A DNA stretch of 23,673 bases from Ktedonobacterales bacterium (GCA_025450405.1 JANWHL010000294.1:1-23673), one strand, 5' to 3'; numbered from the stretch's first letter, positions 1-8,280 are shown. Translations and numbers: made by a program. The notes: generated from the sequence alone by a model not told the origin.

Positions 1-30
1 ACGGCGTAGCGGCGGACGGCGTAGCGGCGG
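1..30. repeat. Exact 15-bp tandem duplication
   Basis: The unit acggcgtagcggcgg occurs twice back to back at the window edge. In the plus frame that ends at the TGA at 51-53 it reads as a repeated Gly-Val-Ala-Ala-Asp pentapeptide, so it keeps that frame open. More copies may lie upstream of the window. Confidence 0.85.
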
Positions 31-53
31 ACCGCCCCACCTCGGAAACGTGA
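3..53 (+). CDS. C-terminal tail of an upstream gene (partial)
   Basis: The frame beginning at base 3 encodes GVAADGVAADRPTSET and stops at TGA 51-53, nine bases before the ATG of the permease gene. Tight spacing suggests the last codons of a gene in the same operon. ABC-2 permease genes usually follow their ATPase gene, so an ATPase subunit is the natural guess, but no ATPase motif is visible in these 16 residues. The tail is low complexity and repeat-derived. The identity is inference. Confidence 0.35.
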   Translation, partial: GVAADGVAADRPTSET

Positions 54-62
54 GCCACAGCG

Positions 63-839
63 ATGATTTCTACCCGCGCAACGAACCGCGAAAGCTCCCT
101 CCCGAGCACCGCGCGTGTCATGTGGCTCATAGCGCGCCGCGCCACCCTTGAATCGCTCCGCGACCGCACGACGCAGCTCGTGAGCGTGTTATTTTCGCTC
201 GTCTTTCCACTCGTGTTTGTCGTCGTGGTCATCGTGCCCATTGCCGCCCAGGCCACCACCACCAGCGGTCGGACGGCGCTTGGCACCACCATGGCCGTCT
301 TTCTCCTTACGGTGGGCCTGCTGCCCACGAGCGGCAGCGTCGGCATCGCCGCCGGCCAATTCGCCGGCGAAAAGGAGCAGGGCAACCTCGCCCCGCTGCT
401 GGCCACTCCCGCCTCCAACACCGCCATCTTTGGCGGCAAGGTCATTGGCGCTGTGCTCCCCACCCTTGCCTACTCTGCCATCGCCATTGTGACCTATGGC
501 ATCGAAATCACGGTTACGCTTGGTCTGAGTAAATTGCGGCTTGTCCCGATCGGGCTCGCCCTCTCCATGATCGCCCTCGTCCCCGCGGTCTCCACGTTCG
601 GGGCCGTCGTTGCCAGCCTCATCTCTTCGCGAGTACGCACCTACAACGCCGCCCAGCAAATCTCCAGCCTGATTTTGATCCCGGTGCTGCTGGTGTTTGT
701 CATCGTCGCCATCAACATTCAGACCTGGGAGCCCTTCGGCCCGGTGGCCGCCGTCCTCGTCTCCCTCGCCATAGACGCCGTGCTCATCCTGCTTGGCGCC
801 GCCACCTGGCGGCGCGAGGAGGTGCTCGCCCGTCGCTAA
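63..839 (+). CDS. ABC-2 type transporter permease (NatB-like)
   Basis: Integral membrane subunit of an ABC exporter, 258 aa. Six hydrophobic segments are visible at about 40-62, 75-97, 125-147, 160-187, 199-218 and 227-247. The segment AGEKEQGNLAPLLATP (101-116) between TM2 and TM3 is the hallmark of ABC-2/NatB permeases, where E-K/R-E-x-G-T/N-L lies in the cytoplasmic coupling region. The protein is shorter than full NatB (about 370-400 aa) and lacks a large extracytoplasmic domain, so it is a compact type. The ATG at 63 has only a weak upstream purine stretch; ATG 120 is an alternative that keeps all membrane segments. The partner ATPase is presumably just outside the window. The substrate cannot be told from sequence; NatAB exports sodium and other relatives export drugs or lipids. 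Confidence 0.88.
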   Translation: MISTRATNRESSLPSTARVMWLIARRATLESLRDRTTQLVSVLFSLVFPLVFVVVVIVPIAAQATTTSGRTALGTTMAVFLLTVGLLPTSGSVGIAAGQFAGEKEQGNLAPLLATPASNTAIFGGKVIGAVLPTLAYSAIAIVTYGIEITVTLGLSKLRLVPIGLALSMIALVPAVSTFGAVVASLISSRVRTYNAAQQISSLILIPVLLVFVIVAINIQTWEPFGPVAAVLVSLAIDAVLILLGAATWRREEVLARR

Positions 840-909
840 CTCGCGACGTGGTAACGTGCGCGTCAGTGCCCAGCCGCACCTGATCATGACCGCAAGAGGA
901 AGCCGAACG

Positions 910-1257
910 ATGAAGGATCACAAGCCGGGCAATCGAGCCTCGTCGATCACGCGCGTCCACTGGGCATCCTGGCTGAGTTGCGCGCTGTCGCTCCTCCTCG
1001 CGCCAGTCTTCCCACTCCTGGTAATCGTCGCCTACCACGCTCCCCTGCTGAACCTGTTGGTAGACTTTGTCCCGTTCTACGTTCTCGTATTGGTCTACGC
1101 CGTCGTAGCCCTGCGCATCTCCTCGCGGCCGCCCTGGCGTGCTGGTCGCTGGCTTGCTCTGCTTGCGGTTGTCCTGCCGGTGATTGACCTGATCCTCTAC
1201 GTGCCATTCATCGTGTATCTGAGCTACTTCTGGCACCCTGGCCACCTGGTGTTCTGA
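910..1257 (+). CDS. Small hypothetical membrane protein, three TM segments
   Basis: I do not recognise a family. The frame is open from 793, but the ATG at 910 is preceded by AGAGGA at a good distance, giving 115 aa. Hydrophobic stretches lie at about 21-41, 45-69 and 80-106, with a short basic N-terminus (MKDHKPGNR) likely cytoplasmic and a short aromatic C-terminus. It begins 70 nt after the ABC permease gene on the same strand and may be cotranscribed. It could be an accessory subunit or simply an unrelated small membrane protein. It converges on pncB with only 46 nt between stop codons. Confidence 0.6.
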   Translation: MKDHKPGNRASSITRVHWASWLSCALSLLLAPVFPLLVIVAYHAPLLNLLVDFVPFYVLVLVYAVVALRISSRPPWRAGRWLALLAVVLPVIDLILYVPFIVYLSYFWHPGHLVF

Positions 1258-1303
1258 CGCACGCGACAAGCCGAGGTCCGATGAATTGTGAGGCGTCCGT
1301 CGA

Positions 1304-2755
1304 CTACGCGCTTGTCTCGAGCCCATCCGAACTCGCCTGCGCCGCGGCATCGCCCAATCGCTCAGCCTTCAACACCTCCCGCGCCCCGTCCGCCCGCAAC
1401 TGCCGCAGTGCCTCGCTGTAGCGCATCGGGTAAGGTTCTGTCACGATCAGCGCGCGGTACGCCTGGGGCAGCGCGTGTAGGTTCGCCTGGGCCAGCTCCC
1501 ACACCTCCGAGAGCGGCGGCAGGCTTCCCGGCACAATCCGCCCCGCGCGCATCACCGGGCGCAACAGCCGCGTGTACCCCACCGGCGCCGGCTCGGCCGC
1601 CAGCTGCACCACGTCTTCTTCCCAACGCGGATGCCGATAGACCTCCTTCTTGCCCGGCCAGGTGGACTTGTCTCCCGCCAATTTCATCTTGGGATGCTCG
1701 GTTCCGTCTTCGTCGACATACCACACTTCCTTGTAGACCGCCCCCAGCGCGCCACCAGCAATCCCATGCTCGACACTACCCAGTCCCGCGCCCAGCGCCG
1801 TCCCGACCCCGAACGCGTCGAATTCCGCACCGCGCTCCAGCAGGTCCGCAATGCTGAACTCATCCAGGTCGCCGCTCCCGAGAATCCGCACCTGGCCCAT
1901 GTCAGCCCGCGCCAACTGTTTCCGCACATATTGGCTCTCCGCCACCAGATCGCCGCTATCCAGCCGCACCGCCGCCAGTGTATGACCGAGTTGGTCACGG
2001 ACGCGCCGCGCCACCTCGATCGCAGTGTGAATCGCCCGCCGCGCGTCGTAGGTATCCAGCAATAGCGTGTAGCGATTGAACGACTCCGCCACCGCCTGAA
2101 ACGCGTCCTCCTCCGTCGCAAAGAGCTCAATCAGCGCGTGTGGGACTGTCCCCGTCGCCAACAGCCGATATTCGAACGCGGCCGCCAGCAGCGAGGTGCT
2201 GGAGCATCCCCCAATGAAGGATGATCGTGCGACAGTCAGCGGGTTCTGCGCCCGCCGAAACGCGAACTCCGATACCCGACGTCCGTGCGACGCCTGGACG
2301 ATGCGCGCGGCCTTGGTGGCAATCAGGGTCGAGAGGTTCAGGGCCTGCAGCAGCCCCGACTCCATCAGGATCGCCTCGCGAAACGGAGCCGACACCCGCA
2401 GCAGCGGCTCATTGGGAAACGCGATGCTGCCCTCCGGCATGGCCTGGATGTCGCCGGTGAAACGCACCTCCGCCAGCTCGTCGAGAAACGCGGCATCGTA
2501 ATCGCGAATGCGCGCCAGGAACCCCAACTCCTCCGCCGTGTAGCGAAAGCCCTCGACAAATTCGAGCGCCTGCTCGAGGCCGGCCAGCAGAAGATACGCC
2601 CCGCCGAACGGCGCGGTGCGCGTATACAGGTCGAATGTGGCGACGCCGTTCCGGCCAGCTACCCAACTCACGTATGCCGCGTCGGGATGATACATGTCGG
2701 TGAAGAGCCCGGGATGCCAACCCGGTCCCCGTCGTTGCGTAGGTGTCATGCGCAC
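1304..2755 (-). CDS. pncB: Nicotinate phosphoribosyltransferase
   Basis: Makes nicotinate mononucleotide from nicotinate and PRPP with ATP hydrolysis, in the Preiss-Handler NAD salvage pathway (EC 6.3.4.21), cytosolic. Family landmarks are in order: GLFTDMYHPDAAY at 16-28, RFTGDIQAMPEGSIAFPNEP at 98-117, LIATKAARIV near 144-153, RRAQNP at 167-172, the GTVPH segment whose His206 matches the phosphorylated histidine of the family, DTYDARRA at 234-241 and RLDSGDL at 264-270. At 481-483 aa it is full length for the bacterial type. GTG 2755 and in-frame ATG 2749 are both possible starts; GGAGG sits 4 nt before the GTG and 10 nt before the ATG, so ATG 2749 may be used. It is downstream of the DUF1992 gene by about 130 nt, so possibly its own unit. 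Confidence 0.93.
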   Translation of the reverse strand: MRMTPTQRRGPGWHPGLFTDMYHPDAAYVSWVAGRNGVATFDLYTRTAPFGGAYLLLAGLEQALEFVEGFRYTAEELGFLARIRDYDAAFLDELAEVRFTGDIQAMPEGSIAFPNEPLLRVSAPFREAILMESGLLQALNLSTLIATKAARIVQASHGRRVSEFAFRRAQNPLTVARSSFIGGCSSTSLLAAAFEYRLLATGTVPHALIELFATEEDAFQAVAESFNRYTLLLDTYDARRAIHTAIEVARRVRDQLGHTLAAVRLDSGDLVAESQYVRKQLARADMGQVRILGSGDLDEFSIADLLERGAEFDAFGVGTALGAGLGSVEHGIAGGALGAVYKEVWYVDEDGTEHPKMKLAGDKSTWPGKKEVYRHPRWEEDVVQLAAEPAPVGYTRLLRPVMRAGRIVPGSLPPLSEVWELAQANLHALPQAYRALIVTEPYPMRYSEALRQLRADGAREVLKAERLGDAAAQASSDGLETSA

Positions 2756-2888
2756 GCTTCCTCCGTACCCTCCTCGGTGCCCCTCCCTACCGGCCCGGCC
2801 ATGTTCCTTCCTTGTGCCGCCGTGTCAAGGATAGAGAGCCTTGCGCGCATCATGGCACGTATCGCGCCCTCGACGTCCGCGAGTCGCG

Positions 2889-3443
2889 CTATGCTCCGCC
2901 TTCCGCCACCGTCGCAGCCGGGAACTCCTCATGGAACGCCCGCAAACGCGCTTCCACATCAATCACGCGCCGGTGCAGCGCCGCGGGTGCGATGATGTTC
3001 AGCGAGAGGATTTTGCTGTTCGCCGCGCGCAGCGCCTCGGCATAGCGCATCTCGGTCTTCGACCGGAGTATCTCGTAGGCCCGTCGCTCGCTTGGAAACG
3101 CGGCCCTGCGTCCCAGCAAGTCATCGCGCCGTCGCCGCAGCGTCGCCAGCGCCGATTCAGCGCGCGCCAGATCGTCATCCACCGCCCGCCCGGCCTCAAT
3201 CTCCGGCGGCGCCACGTTATTCGCCTTGAGCAGTCTGTACGCCATCGCCCGCTCGCCCGCCCAGGGATTCTCGTCGAGTTGGAGCGGCTTCCCATGACCC
3301 TCCAGGTTGCGGAACTCACCGCGCTCCTGCGCCGACCGGATCTGCTCCTCGATGTAGTCCGACCACGACAGCCGCTTGGGCTTCGTCGACTGTCCCTGCT
3401 CCACGTCTCCTGGCTCATCCGGTTGAGCCCGCTGGGGATTCAT
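2889..3443 (-). CDS. DUF1992 (DnaJ subfamily C member 28-like) protein
   Basis: 184 aa. The segment LSWSDYIEEQIRSAQERGEF, followed by R-NLEGHGKPL (about 25-54), is the signature of the DUF1992 domain, found in bacterial YhdN-type proteins and in eukaryotic DNAJC28, whose role is poorly defined. No J domain is present. The remainder is charged and helical (AESALATLRRRRDDLLGRR near 98-116), typical of the family. The frame is open to a GTG at 3470, but ATG 3443 is preceded by GGGAGG eight bases upstream and is preferred. Neighbours are larC (254 nt upstream) and pncB (about 130 nt downstream) on the same strand. The biochemical function is not known to me. Confidence 0.87.
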   Translation of the reverse strand: MNPQRAQPDEPGDVEQGQSTKPKRLSWSDYIEEQIRSAQERGEFRNLEGHGKPLQLDENPWAGERAMAYRLLKANNVAPPEIEAGRAVDDDLARAESALATLRRRRDDLLGRRAAFPSERRAYEILRSKTEMRYAEALRAANSKILSLNIIAPAALHRRVIDVEARLRAFHEEFPAATVAEGGA

Positions 3444-3591
3444 ACGCGCGGCCTCCCGCCTTCCACACACCGGGCACCGCCCCGCGCGAGTGCCGCCGGG
3501 TGGACGACAACAGCCCCTCCCGCCCGGTGTCTACCGTGAGTTATAGCGTTTGCCCGAGGCGGACGCCATCCCACTCCGCTCCAACGCGCCG

Positions 3592-3714
3592 CTAGCCACC
3601 CTTCCGCCAGCGGGCGCGCGGTTTGCCAGAGGCCCCCAGCGCCGCGACCGCCATCTCTTCGCTGCGCGCCGTGTCCTGTGCGGCCTTTATGTGAGCCTCA
3701 GTCCCCCGCCTCAT
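3592..3714 (-). CDS. Possible 40-aa ORF overlapping the end of larC
   Basis: An ATG at 3714 inside the last codons of larC opens a 40-residue frame, MRRGTEAHIKAAQDTARSEE then a basic tail ending KPRARWRKGG. It overlaps larC by 17 nt in another frame. Third positions are mostly G/C as in real genes here, and the composition is less Arg/Pro-biased than typical shadow frames. There is only a weak GGGTGG ahead of the start. Could be a translationally coupled small protein or chance. No family recognised. Confidence 0.22.
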   Translation of the reverse strand: MRRGTEAHIKAAQDTARSEEMAVAALGASGKPRARWRKGG

Positions 3715-4933
3715 CGCCACCCAGCCCGAACCGCTCGCGCCCCGCCGCCTCGATGCGCGCCATCGCCTCGCCCAGCGGCAGGCCTTGCCTCTCCGCCAGC
3801 GCGCGCGCGTCTTCATATTCCGCCGCGAGCCCAACCACCTCGTCTCCCGCCAGGCGAAGCTTCACTCTTGCCTCGCCCAGCGGCGTTGCGATCCGCTCGA
3901 CCCGCCGTCCCGCTTTCAGACGCCGCATCTCCGCGATCCGCACGCCCAGCGTCCCGCTCTCGCGCACCACCAGGCCCGCCAGCTCCTCGGCCCGCTCGGG
4001 TTCCGTGATCACCATCAGCAGCGTGCCCGGGCGGTGCTTCTTCATCTGCAACGGCGCGTAGGCTACATCCAGTGCCCCAGCCGCCAGAAGCCGCTCCATC
4101 AGCCAGCCCAGCGCCTCCCCCGTCATGTTATCCACATTTGCTTCGAGCACGGCGACCGCGTCGCGCTCCCAGTCCGGATTGCTCGCGACCCCAATTCTCG
4201 TCCCAGGTTCAGTCCCAGGCGCCTCACCCACGACCAGGCGCAGGCAGTTTGCCCACGGCAGTTCGCGCCGCCCAAAACCATACCCAACGCTCGTGACCCG
4301 CACCTCCGGCCGCTCGAAGCGCGCCAGCGCCGCCAACACGGCCGCGCCGGTTGGCGTCACCAGCTCACCCTCCACATCCACCGGCCTCCAGCCCGCTCCC
4401 GTCCCGCGCAGCAGCTCCAATGCGGCCGGCGCCGGCACCGGCAGCACGCCGTGCGCGCCGCGTACGCGCCCGGATGTCAGTGGCAGCTCCGAGCAGTACA
4501 GGTCGTCAATCCCAAGGAGCTCTAGCCCCAGCGCCGTCCCCACCACATCCACGATGGCATCCACGGCGCCGACCTCGTGGAAATGGACCGCCTCCACCGT
4601 CGTCCCGTGGATGCGCGCCTCCGCCTCGGCGAGCTTCCGAAATATGCCCAGCGATCGGTCCCGCGCGCGCTCCGGCAGGCCGCCGGCCCGAATCAGTCGC
4701 TCGATCGCGTCCAGGGTGCGCTCTGGGCCGAGCCCTTCTTTCTCGACGACGACCGCCACCCGCGTCCCGGCCAACCCATGCTGAACAACCCGCTGTGTGT
4801 CCAGGTGGAACCCGCCCAGCGGCAGCGTTGCCAGGCGCGCTCGCAGCGCCTCCAGATCCACCCCGACGTCCACCAGCGCGCCCAGCAACATGTCCCCGCT
4901 GATCCCGGAAAAGCAGTCGAGATATGCCAGCAT
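3698..4933 (-). CDS. larC: Nickel-pincer cofactor biosynthesis protein LarC
   Basis: LarC (DUF111) inserts nickel into pyridinium-3,5-bisthiocarboxylate mononucleotide, the last step in making the nickel-pincer nucleotide of lactate racemase-type enzymes (EC 4.99.1.12). The N-terminus LDCFSGISGDMLLGAL (5-20) and the His-rich AVHFHEVGAVDAIVDVVG (115-132; His117, His119, Glu120, Asp125) are family signatures. The C-terminal half carries VLEANVDNMTGE and the APLQMKKHRPG block of the CTP-binding/nickel-storage domain. At 411 aa it is full length and in one continuous frame, unlike Lactobacillus plantarum where LarC is made by a programmed frameshift. ATG 4933 has a weak GGATGAG leader. It follows pruA by 45 nt and is probably cotranscribed. 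No larA, larB or larE is in the window. Confidence 0.95.
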   Translation of the reverse strand: MLAYLDCFSGISGDMLLGALVDVGVDLEALRARLATLPLGGFHLDTQRVVQHGLAGTRVAVVVEKEGLGPERTLDAIERLIRAGGLPERARDRSLGIFRKLAEAEARIHGTTVEAVHFHEVGAVDAIVDVVGTALGLELLGIDDLYCSELPLTSGRVRGAHGVLPVPAPAALELLRGTGAGWRPVDVEGELVTPTGAAVLAALARFERPEVRVTSVGYGFGRRELPWANCLRLVVGEAPGTEPGTRIGVASNPDWERDAVAVLEANVDNMTGEALGWLMERLLAAGALDVAYAPLQMKKHRPGTLLMVITEPERAEELAGLVVRESGTLGVRIAEMRRLKAGRRVERIATPLGEARVKLRLAGDEVVGLAAEYEDARALAERQGLPLGEAMARIEAAGRERFGLGGDEAGD

Positions 4934-4978
4934 GGCCGCTCATCCAATCACCTGGCTCGCGGCCCATCGGCCGTCCAG

Positions 4979-6571
4979 CTACTTCCTGCCTCCGACCTTC
5001 TCGGCGACCGACTTCGCCTGCAGAAAGAGTTGCAGGTAATCTGGACCACCCGCTTTGGAGTCCGTGCCCGACATGTTGAAGCCGCCGAACGGATGCACCC
5101 CGACCAGCGCGCCGGTGCACTTCCGGTTTAAGTAGAGGTTGCCAACGTGGAATTCGCGCGATGCCCGCTCGATCCGCTCCGGGTCGCTGGAGAAGAGCGC
5201 ACCCGTCAGGCCGTACTCCGTGCCGTTCGCGATGGCCATCGCGTCGTCGAAGTCGCGCGCCTTGATGCACGCCAGCACCGGCCCAAAGATCTCCTCCTGG
5301 GCCAGCCGCGCGTCCGGCTTCACATCGCCGAAGATCGTCGGCGCGATGAAATAGCCATCACGCGCCAGCCGGTCCCCGCCCTGCAGCAGCGTCCCCTCTT
5401 GCTTGCCAACTTCGATGTAGTCCAGAATCTTGCGGTAGGCGTTCTCGTCTACGACCGGTCCCATGTAGTTCGCGGGGTCCGTTGTGTCCCCCACCGTCAG
5501 CGTCGCGGTCCGCTCCACCACGCGCCGCACCACTTCGTCGTAGACCGACTCCACCACGATCGCGCGCGATCCCGCCGAGCACTTTTGCCCCTGGAATCCG
5601 AACGCCGACGCGACAATCGCCGCGGCCGCTTCCTCCAGGTTCGCGGTCTCGTCCACAACCACCGCGTCTTTGCCACCCATCTCCAGGACCGTGCGCTTGA
5701 TCCACTTCTGCCCCGGCCGCGGCTTCGCCGCGATCTCATTGATGCGCAGTCCCACCTCGCGCGATCCCGTGAACGAGACGAACCGCGTCAATGGATGTTC
5801 GACCAGCGCGTCGCCGATGACCCCACCCGGCCCGGGCAAAAAGTTGACCACGCCCGCCGGCACCCCCACCTCGATGAGCAAATCCACAAACCGCGCCGCG
5901 ATTAGCGCCGCCGTGCTCGCGGGTTTGAGCACCAGCGTGTTGCCCGTCACCAGTGCCGACGATGTCAGCCCCACCATGATCGCGCCCGGAAAGTTCCACG
6001 GCGGAATGACGGCGCCAACCCCAAGCGGGATATAGTAGAGCGCGCCCTTCTCACCGGGTGATGGCACCACCGGTTGCGGACCCGCCAGACGCAGCGCCTC
6101 ACGCGCGTAATATTCCAGGAAGTCGATCGCCTCCGCCACATCGGCGTCGGCCTCCACCCAACTCTTGCCCACCTCATAGATCTGCAACGCGTTGAAGTAG
6201 AAGCGCCGCTCACGCATCAACCGCGCTGCCTCAAAGACATACGCCGCCCGCTGCTCAGCCGGTGTGTATTGCCACGCCTGGAACGCGGTCCACGCCGCCT
6301 CCACCGCCTTGTTCGCCTCCGCGACTCCGGCCTTCGCGAAATTGGCGAGGATCTGGTCCGGATGCGCGGGATCCCGACTTGGAAACGTCGTCCCTGTCTC
6401 AACGCGCTCGCCCCCGATAATGAGCGGATACGTTCGCCCGAATTCGGACTCCACCTGCCGCAGGGCATCGCGTTGCGCGCGAGCATTGTCCTCACGCGCG
6501 AAATCGGTGAGCGCGCAATTCGCGAACGGTGCGACCGCACTGGCCTCGACACGGTCGGCGGTGGTTGCCAT
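4979..6571 (-). CDS. pruA: L-glutamate gamma-semialdehyde (P5C) dehydrogenase
   Basis: NAD-dependent aldehyde dehydrogenase that converts P5C/glutamate semialdehyde to glutamate, the second step of proline (and arginine) degradation (EC 1.2.1.88). The 530-aa length matches the monofunctional RocA/PruA type. Visible: the N-terminal YPLIIGGERVETG, the cofactor loop PWNFP (191-195), FTGSREVGLRI (267-277), LEMGGKDAVVVD with general-base Glu297, FGFQGQKCSAGSR with nucleophile Cys331, and EEIFGPVL (426-433). The frame is open to 6802, but ATG 6571 has a perfect AAGGAG seven bases upstream and the family N-terminus follows it, so the longer frame is discarded. It probably leads a pruA-larC unit. No proline dehydrogenase gene is adjacent. 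Confidence 0.95.
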   Translation of the reverse strand: MATTADRVEASAVAPFANCALTDFAREDNARAQRDALRQVESEFGRTYPLIIGGERVETGTTFPSRDPAHPDQILANFAKAGVAEANKAVEAAWTAFQAWQYTPAEQRAAYVFEAARLMRERRFYFNALQIYEVGKSWVEADADVAEAIDFLEYYAREALRLAGPQPVVPSPGEKGALYYIPLGVGAVIPPWNFPGAIMVGLTSSALVTGNTLVLKPASTAALIAARFVDLLIEVGVPAGVVNFLPGPGGVIGDALVEHPLTRFVSFTGSREVGLRINEIAAKPRPGQKWIKRTVLEMGGKDAVVVDETANLEEAAAAIVASAFGFQGQKCSAGSRAIVVESVYDEVVRRVVERTATLTVGDTTDPANYMGPVVDENAYRKILDYIEVGKQEGTLLQGGDRLARDGYFIAPTIFGDVKPDARLAQEEIFGPVLACIKARDFDDAMAIANGTEYGLTGALFSSDPERIERASREFHVGNLYLNRKCTGALVGVHPFGGFNMSGTDSKAGGPDYLQLFLQAKSVAEKVGGRK

Positions 6572-6697
6572 CTCGTTCTCCTTTTCCCTCGGCTCCAGGG
6601 GGCACAAGCTCGCGTCGGCGACGCCCTCGCCATCCGGCGCACGCGTTCGGCGCCGCCCGCGGCCCTGATGGCGGCGGATCAGATCGCCCACCGGGTC

Positions 6698-6703
6698 ATT
6701 GTA
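6698..6703 (-). promoter_or_regulatory. Candidate -10 element for pruA
   Basis: On the minus strand this is TACAAT (within TTATACAAT), one base from the consensus -10 and the most AT-rich spot in the intergenic region. No convincing -35 lies 16-18 bp upstream. If used, the leader would be about 120 nt. Tentative. Confidence 0.28.
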
Positions 6704-6781
6704 TAACGCACCGCCACGCCGCCGTCGGCACGCGGTGTCGCCATTGGGCCGTTCATCAATGAGCCGTTCGCCAGCGTGCCC

Positions 6782-6812
6782 TTGACCCTCACGTACCGTC
6801 ATGGTTTAGCAT
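6782..6812 (+). promoter_or_regulatory. Candidate MerR-type promoter (19-bp spacer)
   Basis: TTGACC (6782-6787) is followed after exactly 19 bp by TAGCAT (6807-6812), just upstream of the TipAL-like gene. MerR-family activators act on promoters with over-long 19-20 bp spacers, and tipA is autoregulated, so the geometry fits. The predicted start lies close to the Shine-Dalgarno sequence, making a very short leader. I see no clean dyad inside the spacer, which weakens the call. Confidence 0.38.
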
Positions 6813-6835
6813 GTCGCATGGAGGTGACGGCGCAC

Positions 6836-7603
6836 ATGACGTACACAGTTGGCCAGGTCGCGAAACTCGCCGGCGTGACTGTCCGCGCACTGCGCCACTA
6901 CGACGATCTCGGGCTGCTGCGCCCCGACGTGCGCCTGAAAAATGGCTACCGAGGCTACTCAGTAGACGACATCGAGCGCCTGCAACGCATCCTCTGCTAT
7001 CGCCAATTGGGTTTTCCGCTCGACGCGGTGAAGGCGATCATCGACGACCCACGCACCGATCCCAACGAGCATCTGCGGCGGCAGCACGCCTTACTCAGCG
7101 ATCGGATCAAGACGTTGCGGCGCATGCTCTCGACGGTTGAAACACTGATGGAGGCACGCACGATGGGCATTACCCTTGAACCACACGAAATGCTGGAAGT
7201 CTTCGGCGATCAGGATCCACTCGCGCACCACGCCGAGGCGGAACAACGCTGGGGCGGTACCGACGCCTGGGCGGAATCGCACCGCCGCACCTCGTCGTAC
7301 ACCAAGGATGACTGGAAGCGCATGCGCGCCGAGTTCGCCGCCCTGATGGCCAACTTCGCCGCCGCCAGCGCCGAAGGCCTGGCGCCCGACAGTCCGCGCG
7401 CGATGGATCTCGCGGAGGAGCACCGTCGTCACCTGGAGCGCTGGTTTTATCCGTGCGCCTACCCGATGCACCGTGGCCTGGGCGATCTCTACGTCAATGA
7501 CCCCAGGTTCACGGCGAATCTTGCCAAAGCGGCACTCCAGGCTCCTAACATTGCCACCTACATGCGAGCCGCGATCCACGCCAACGCGGACCGGAACGCC
7601 TAA
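6836..7603 (+). CDS. TipAL-like MerR-family regulator with TipAS domain
   Basis: Transcription activator with an N-terminal MerR winged helix (TYTVGQVAKLAGVTVRALRH at 2-21, then DDLGLLRP and GYRGYSVDDIERLQRI), a dimerisation coiled coil (about 78-108) and a C-terminal TipAS ligand-binding domain. The segment YPCAYPMHRGLGDLYVNDPR (205-224) closely follows the TipAS core; Cys207 aligns with the cysteine that covalently captures thiopeptide antibiotics in Streptomyces TipAL. Length 255 aa matches TipAL (about 253). ATG 6836 is chosen because GGAGGTGA lies eight bases upstream; the earlier in-frame ATGs lack this. Divergent from pruA. Likely autoregulated through the 19-bp spacer promoter. Target genes cannot be read from sequence. 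Confidence 0.93.
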   Translation: MTYTVGQVAKLAGVTVRALRHYDDLGLLRPDVRLKNGYRGYSVDDIERLQRILCYRQLGFPLDAVKAIIDDPRTDPNEHLRRQHALLSDRIKTLRRMLSTVETLMEARTMGITLEPHEMLEVFGDQDPLAHHAEAEQRWGGTDAWAESHRRTSSYTKDDWKRMRAEFAALMANFAAASAEGLAPDSPRAMDLAEEHRRHLERWFYPCAYPMHRGLGDLYVNDPRFTANLAKAALQAPNIATYMRAAIHANADRNA

Positions 7604-7614
7604 CCACGTTTTTC

Positions 7615-7647
7615 CCGCGCGCCGCGTCGAGTCGAGTGCGCGCGCGG
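7615..7647. other. GC hairpin between convergent genes
   Basis: ccgcgcgc (7615-7622) pairs perfectly with gcgcgcgg (7640-7647) across a 17-nt loop. It lies between the stops of the TipAL-like gene and the YacP-like gene. Neither strand carries a U-tract after the stem (a T-run precedes it on the plus strand), so it is not a canonical intrinsic terminator. Confidence 0.35.
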
Positions 7648-7710
7648 CTCTCCGTTCTTCGACCGACTTTCGGCCCCCAAATGTCTGAACCGATCCGACA
7701 CATTCTGGCG

Positions 7711-8280
7711 TCAGAACGCCGGCCCCTTCCGCTCCCCGCACCTGCGTTTGGGGGCCCGGCGTGGGTTGCCGCGGCGCGGGTGCCCGCGCGCCGCGCCATC
7801 ATCCGCGTCGTCCACGTCCCGCCGCCAGGACTCCCGCACCGCCTGGCGGTGTCGCGCCCGGCGCGCCACATCGCGAGGCGCCGCGTTCAGCGCGTGTGCT
7901 ACGTCCGCCGCCCGGGCTTCCGCCGCCCCGTAGCTCGCGCCCCCCAATCGCACCTCCAGATCATCGCTCGCCACCACGACGGACACGCCACACGCCCGCT
8001 CTTCGGCCGCCAGTCGCACAATCACCATGTCGGCCGTCTCACCACGCCGTGCGTAAATGACCTGGCTCCGCGAGCCACAGCGCAGCGGGTGTACCGTCTC
8101 GCTCGCCTGGTCGCCGTCGAACACGACCACGACTCGGTGCGGCGTGTGGCGAAAGTGCGCGATCACCTGCGCCAACAGCGCCTCACGGCCCGCCGACAGG
8201 CCATGCCGCTCCGCGGCCGTCAGTGATGGCGTGTTGCGAATGACGTTGTAGCCGTCAATGAGGACACACTGGGGATCCAT
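7711..8280 (-). CDS. YacP-like NYN-domain ribonuclease (DUF901)
   Basis: 189 aa. The PIN-like NYN fold shows its acidic metal site: VLIDGYNVIRN at 6-16 (Asp9, Asn12), VVFDGDQ at 52-58 (Asp55), ETADMVIVRL at 81-90 (Asp84) and VVASDDLEV at 102-110 (Asp106/107). Bacillus YacP/Rae1 is a ribosome-associated endoribonuclease, and most bacterial members are presumed RNA processing or decay nucleases. The last 40 or so residues are strongly basic (RRGNPRRAPKRR), possibly RNA-binding. ATG 8280 has GGCGGAGCG upstream. The start is preceded by a 17-bp imperfect tandem repeat. It lies 252 nt downstream of the zinc-ribbon gene on the same strand and converges with the TipAL-like gene. Confidence 0.87.
   Translation of the reverse strand: MDPQCVLIDGYNVIRNTPSLTAAERHGLSAGREALLAQVIAHFRHTPHRVVVVFDGDQASETVHPLRCGSRSQVIYARRGETADMVIVRLAAEERACGVSVVVASDDLEVRLGGASYGAAEARAADVAHALNAAPRDVARRARHRQAVRESWRRDVDDADDGAARGHPRRGNPRRAPKRRCGERKGPAF

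Noticed and set aside
6572..6802. 77-codon N-terminal extension of pruA
   Set aside because: AAGGAG precedes ATG 6571, and the extra residues are Arg-rich with no counterpart in the family.
7615..7647. Intrinsic terminator between TipAL-like and YacP-like genes
   Set aside because: Good stem, but no U-tract on the 3' side of either strand.
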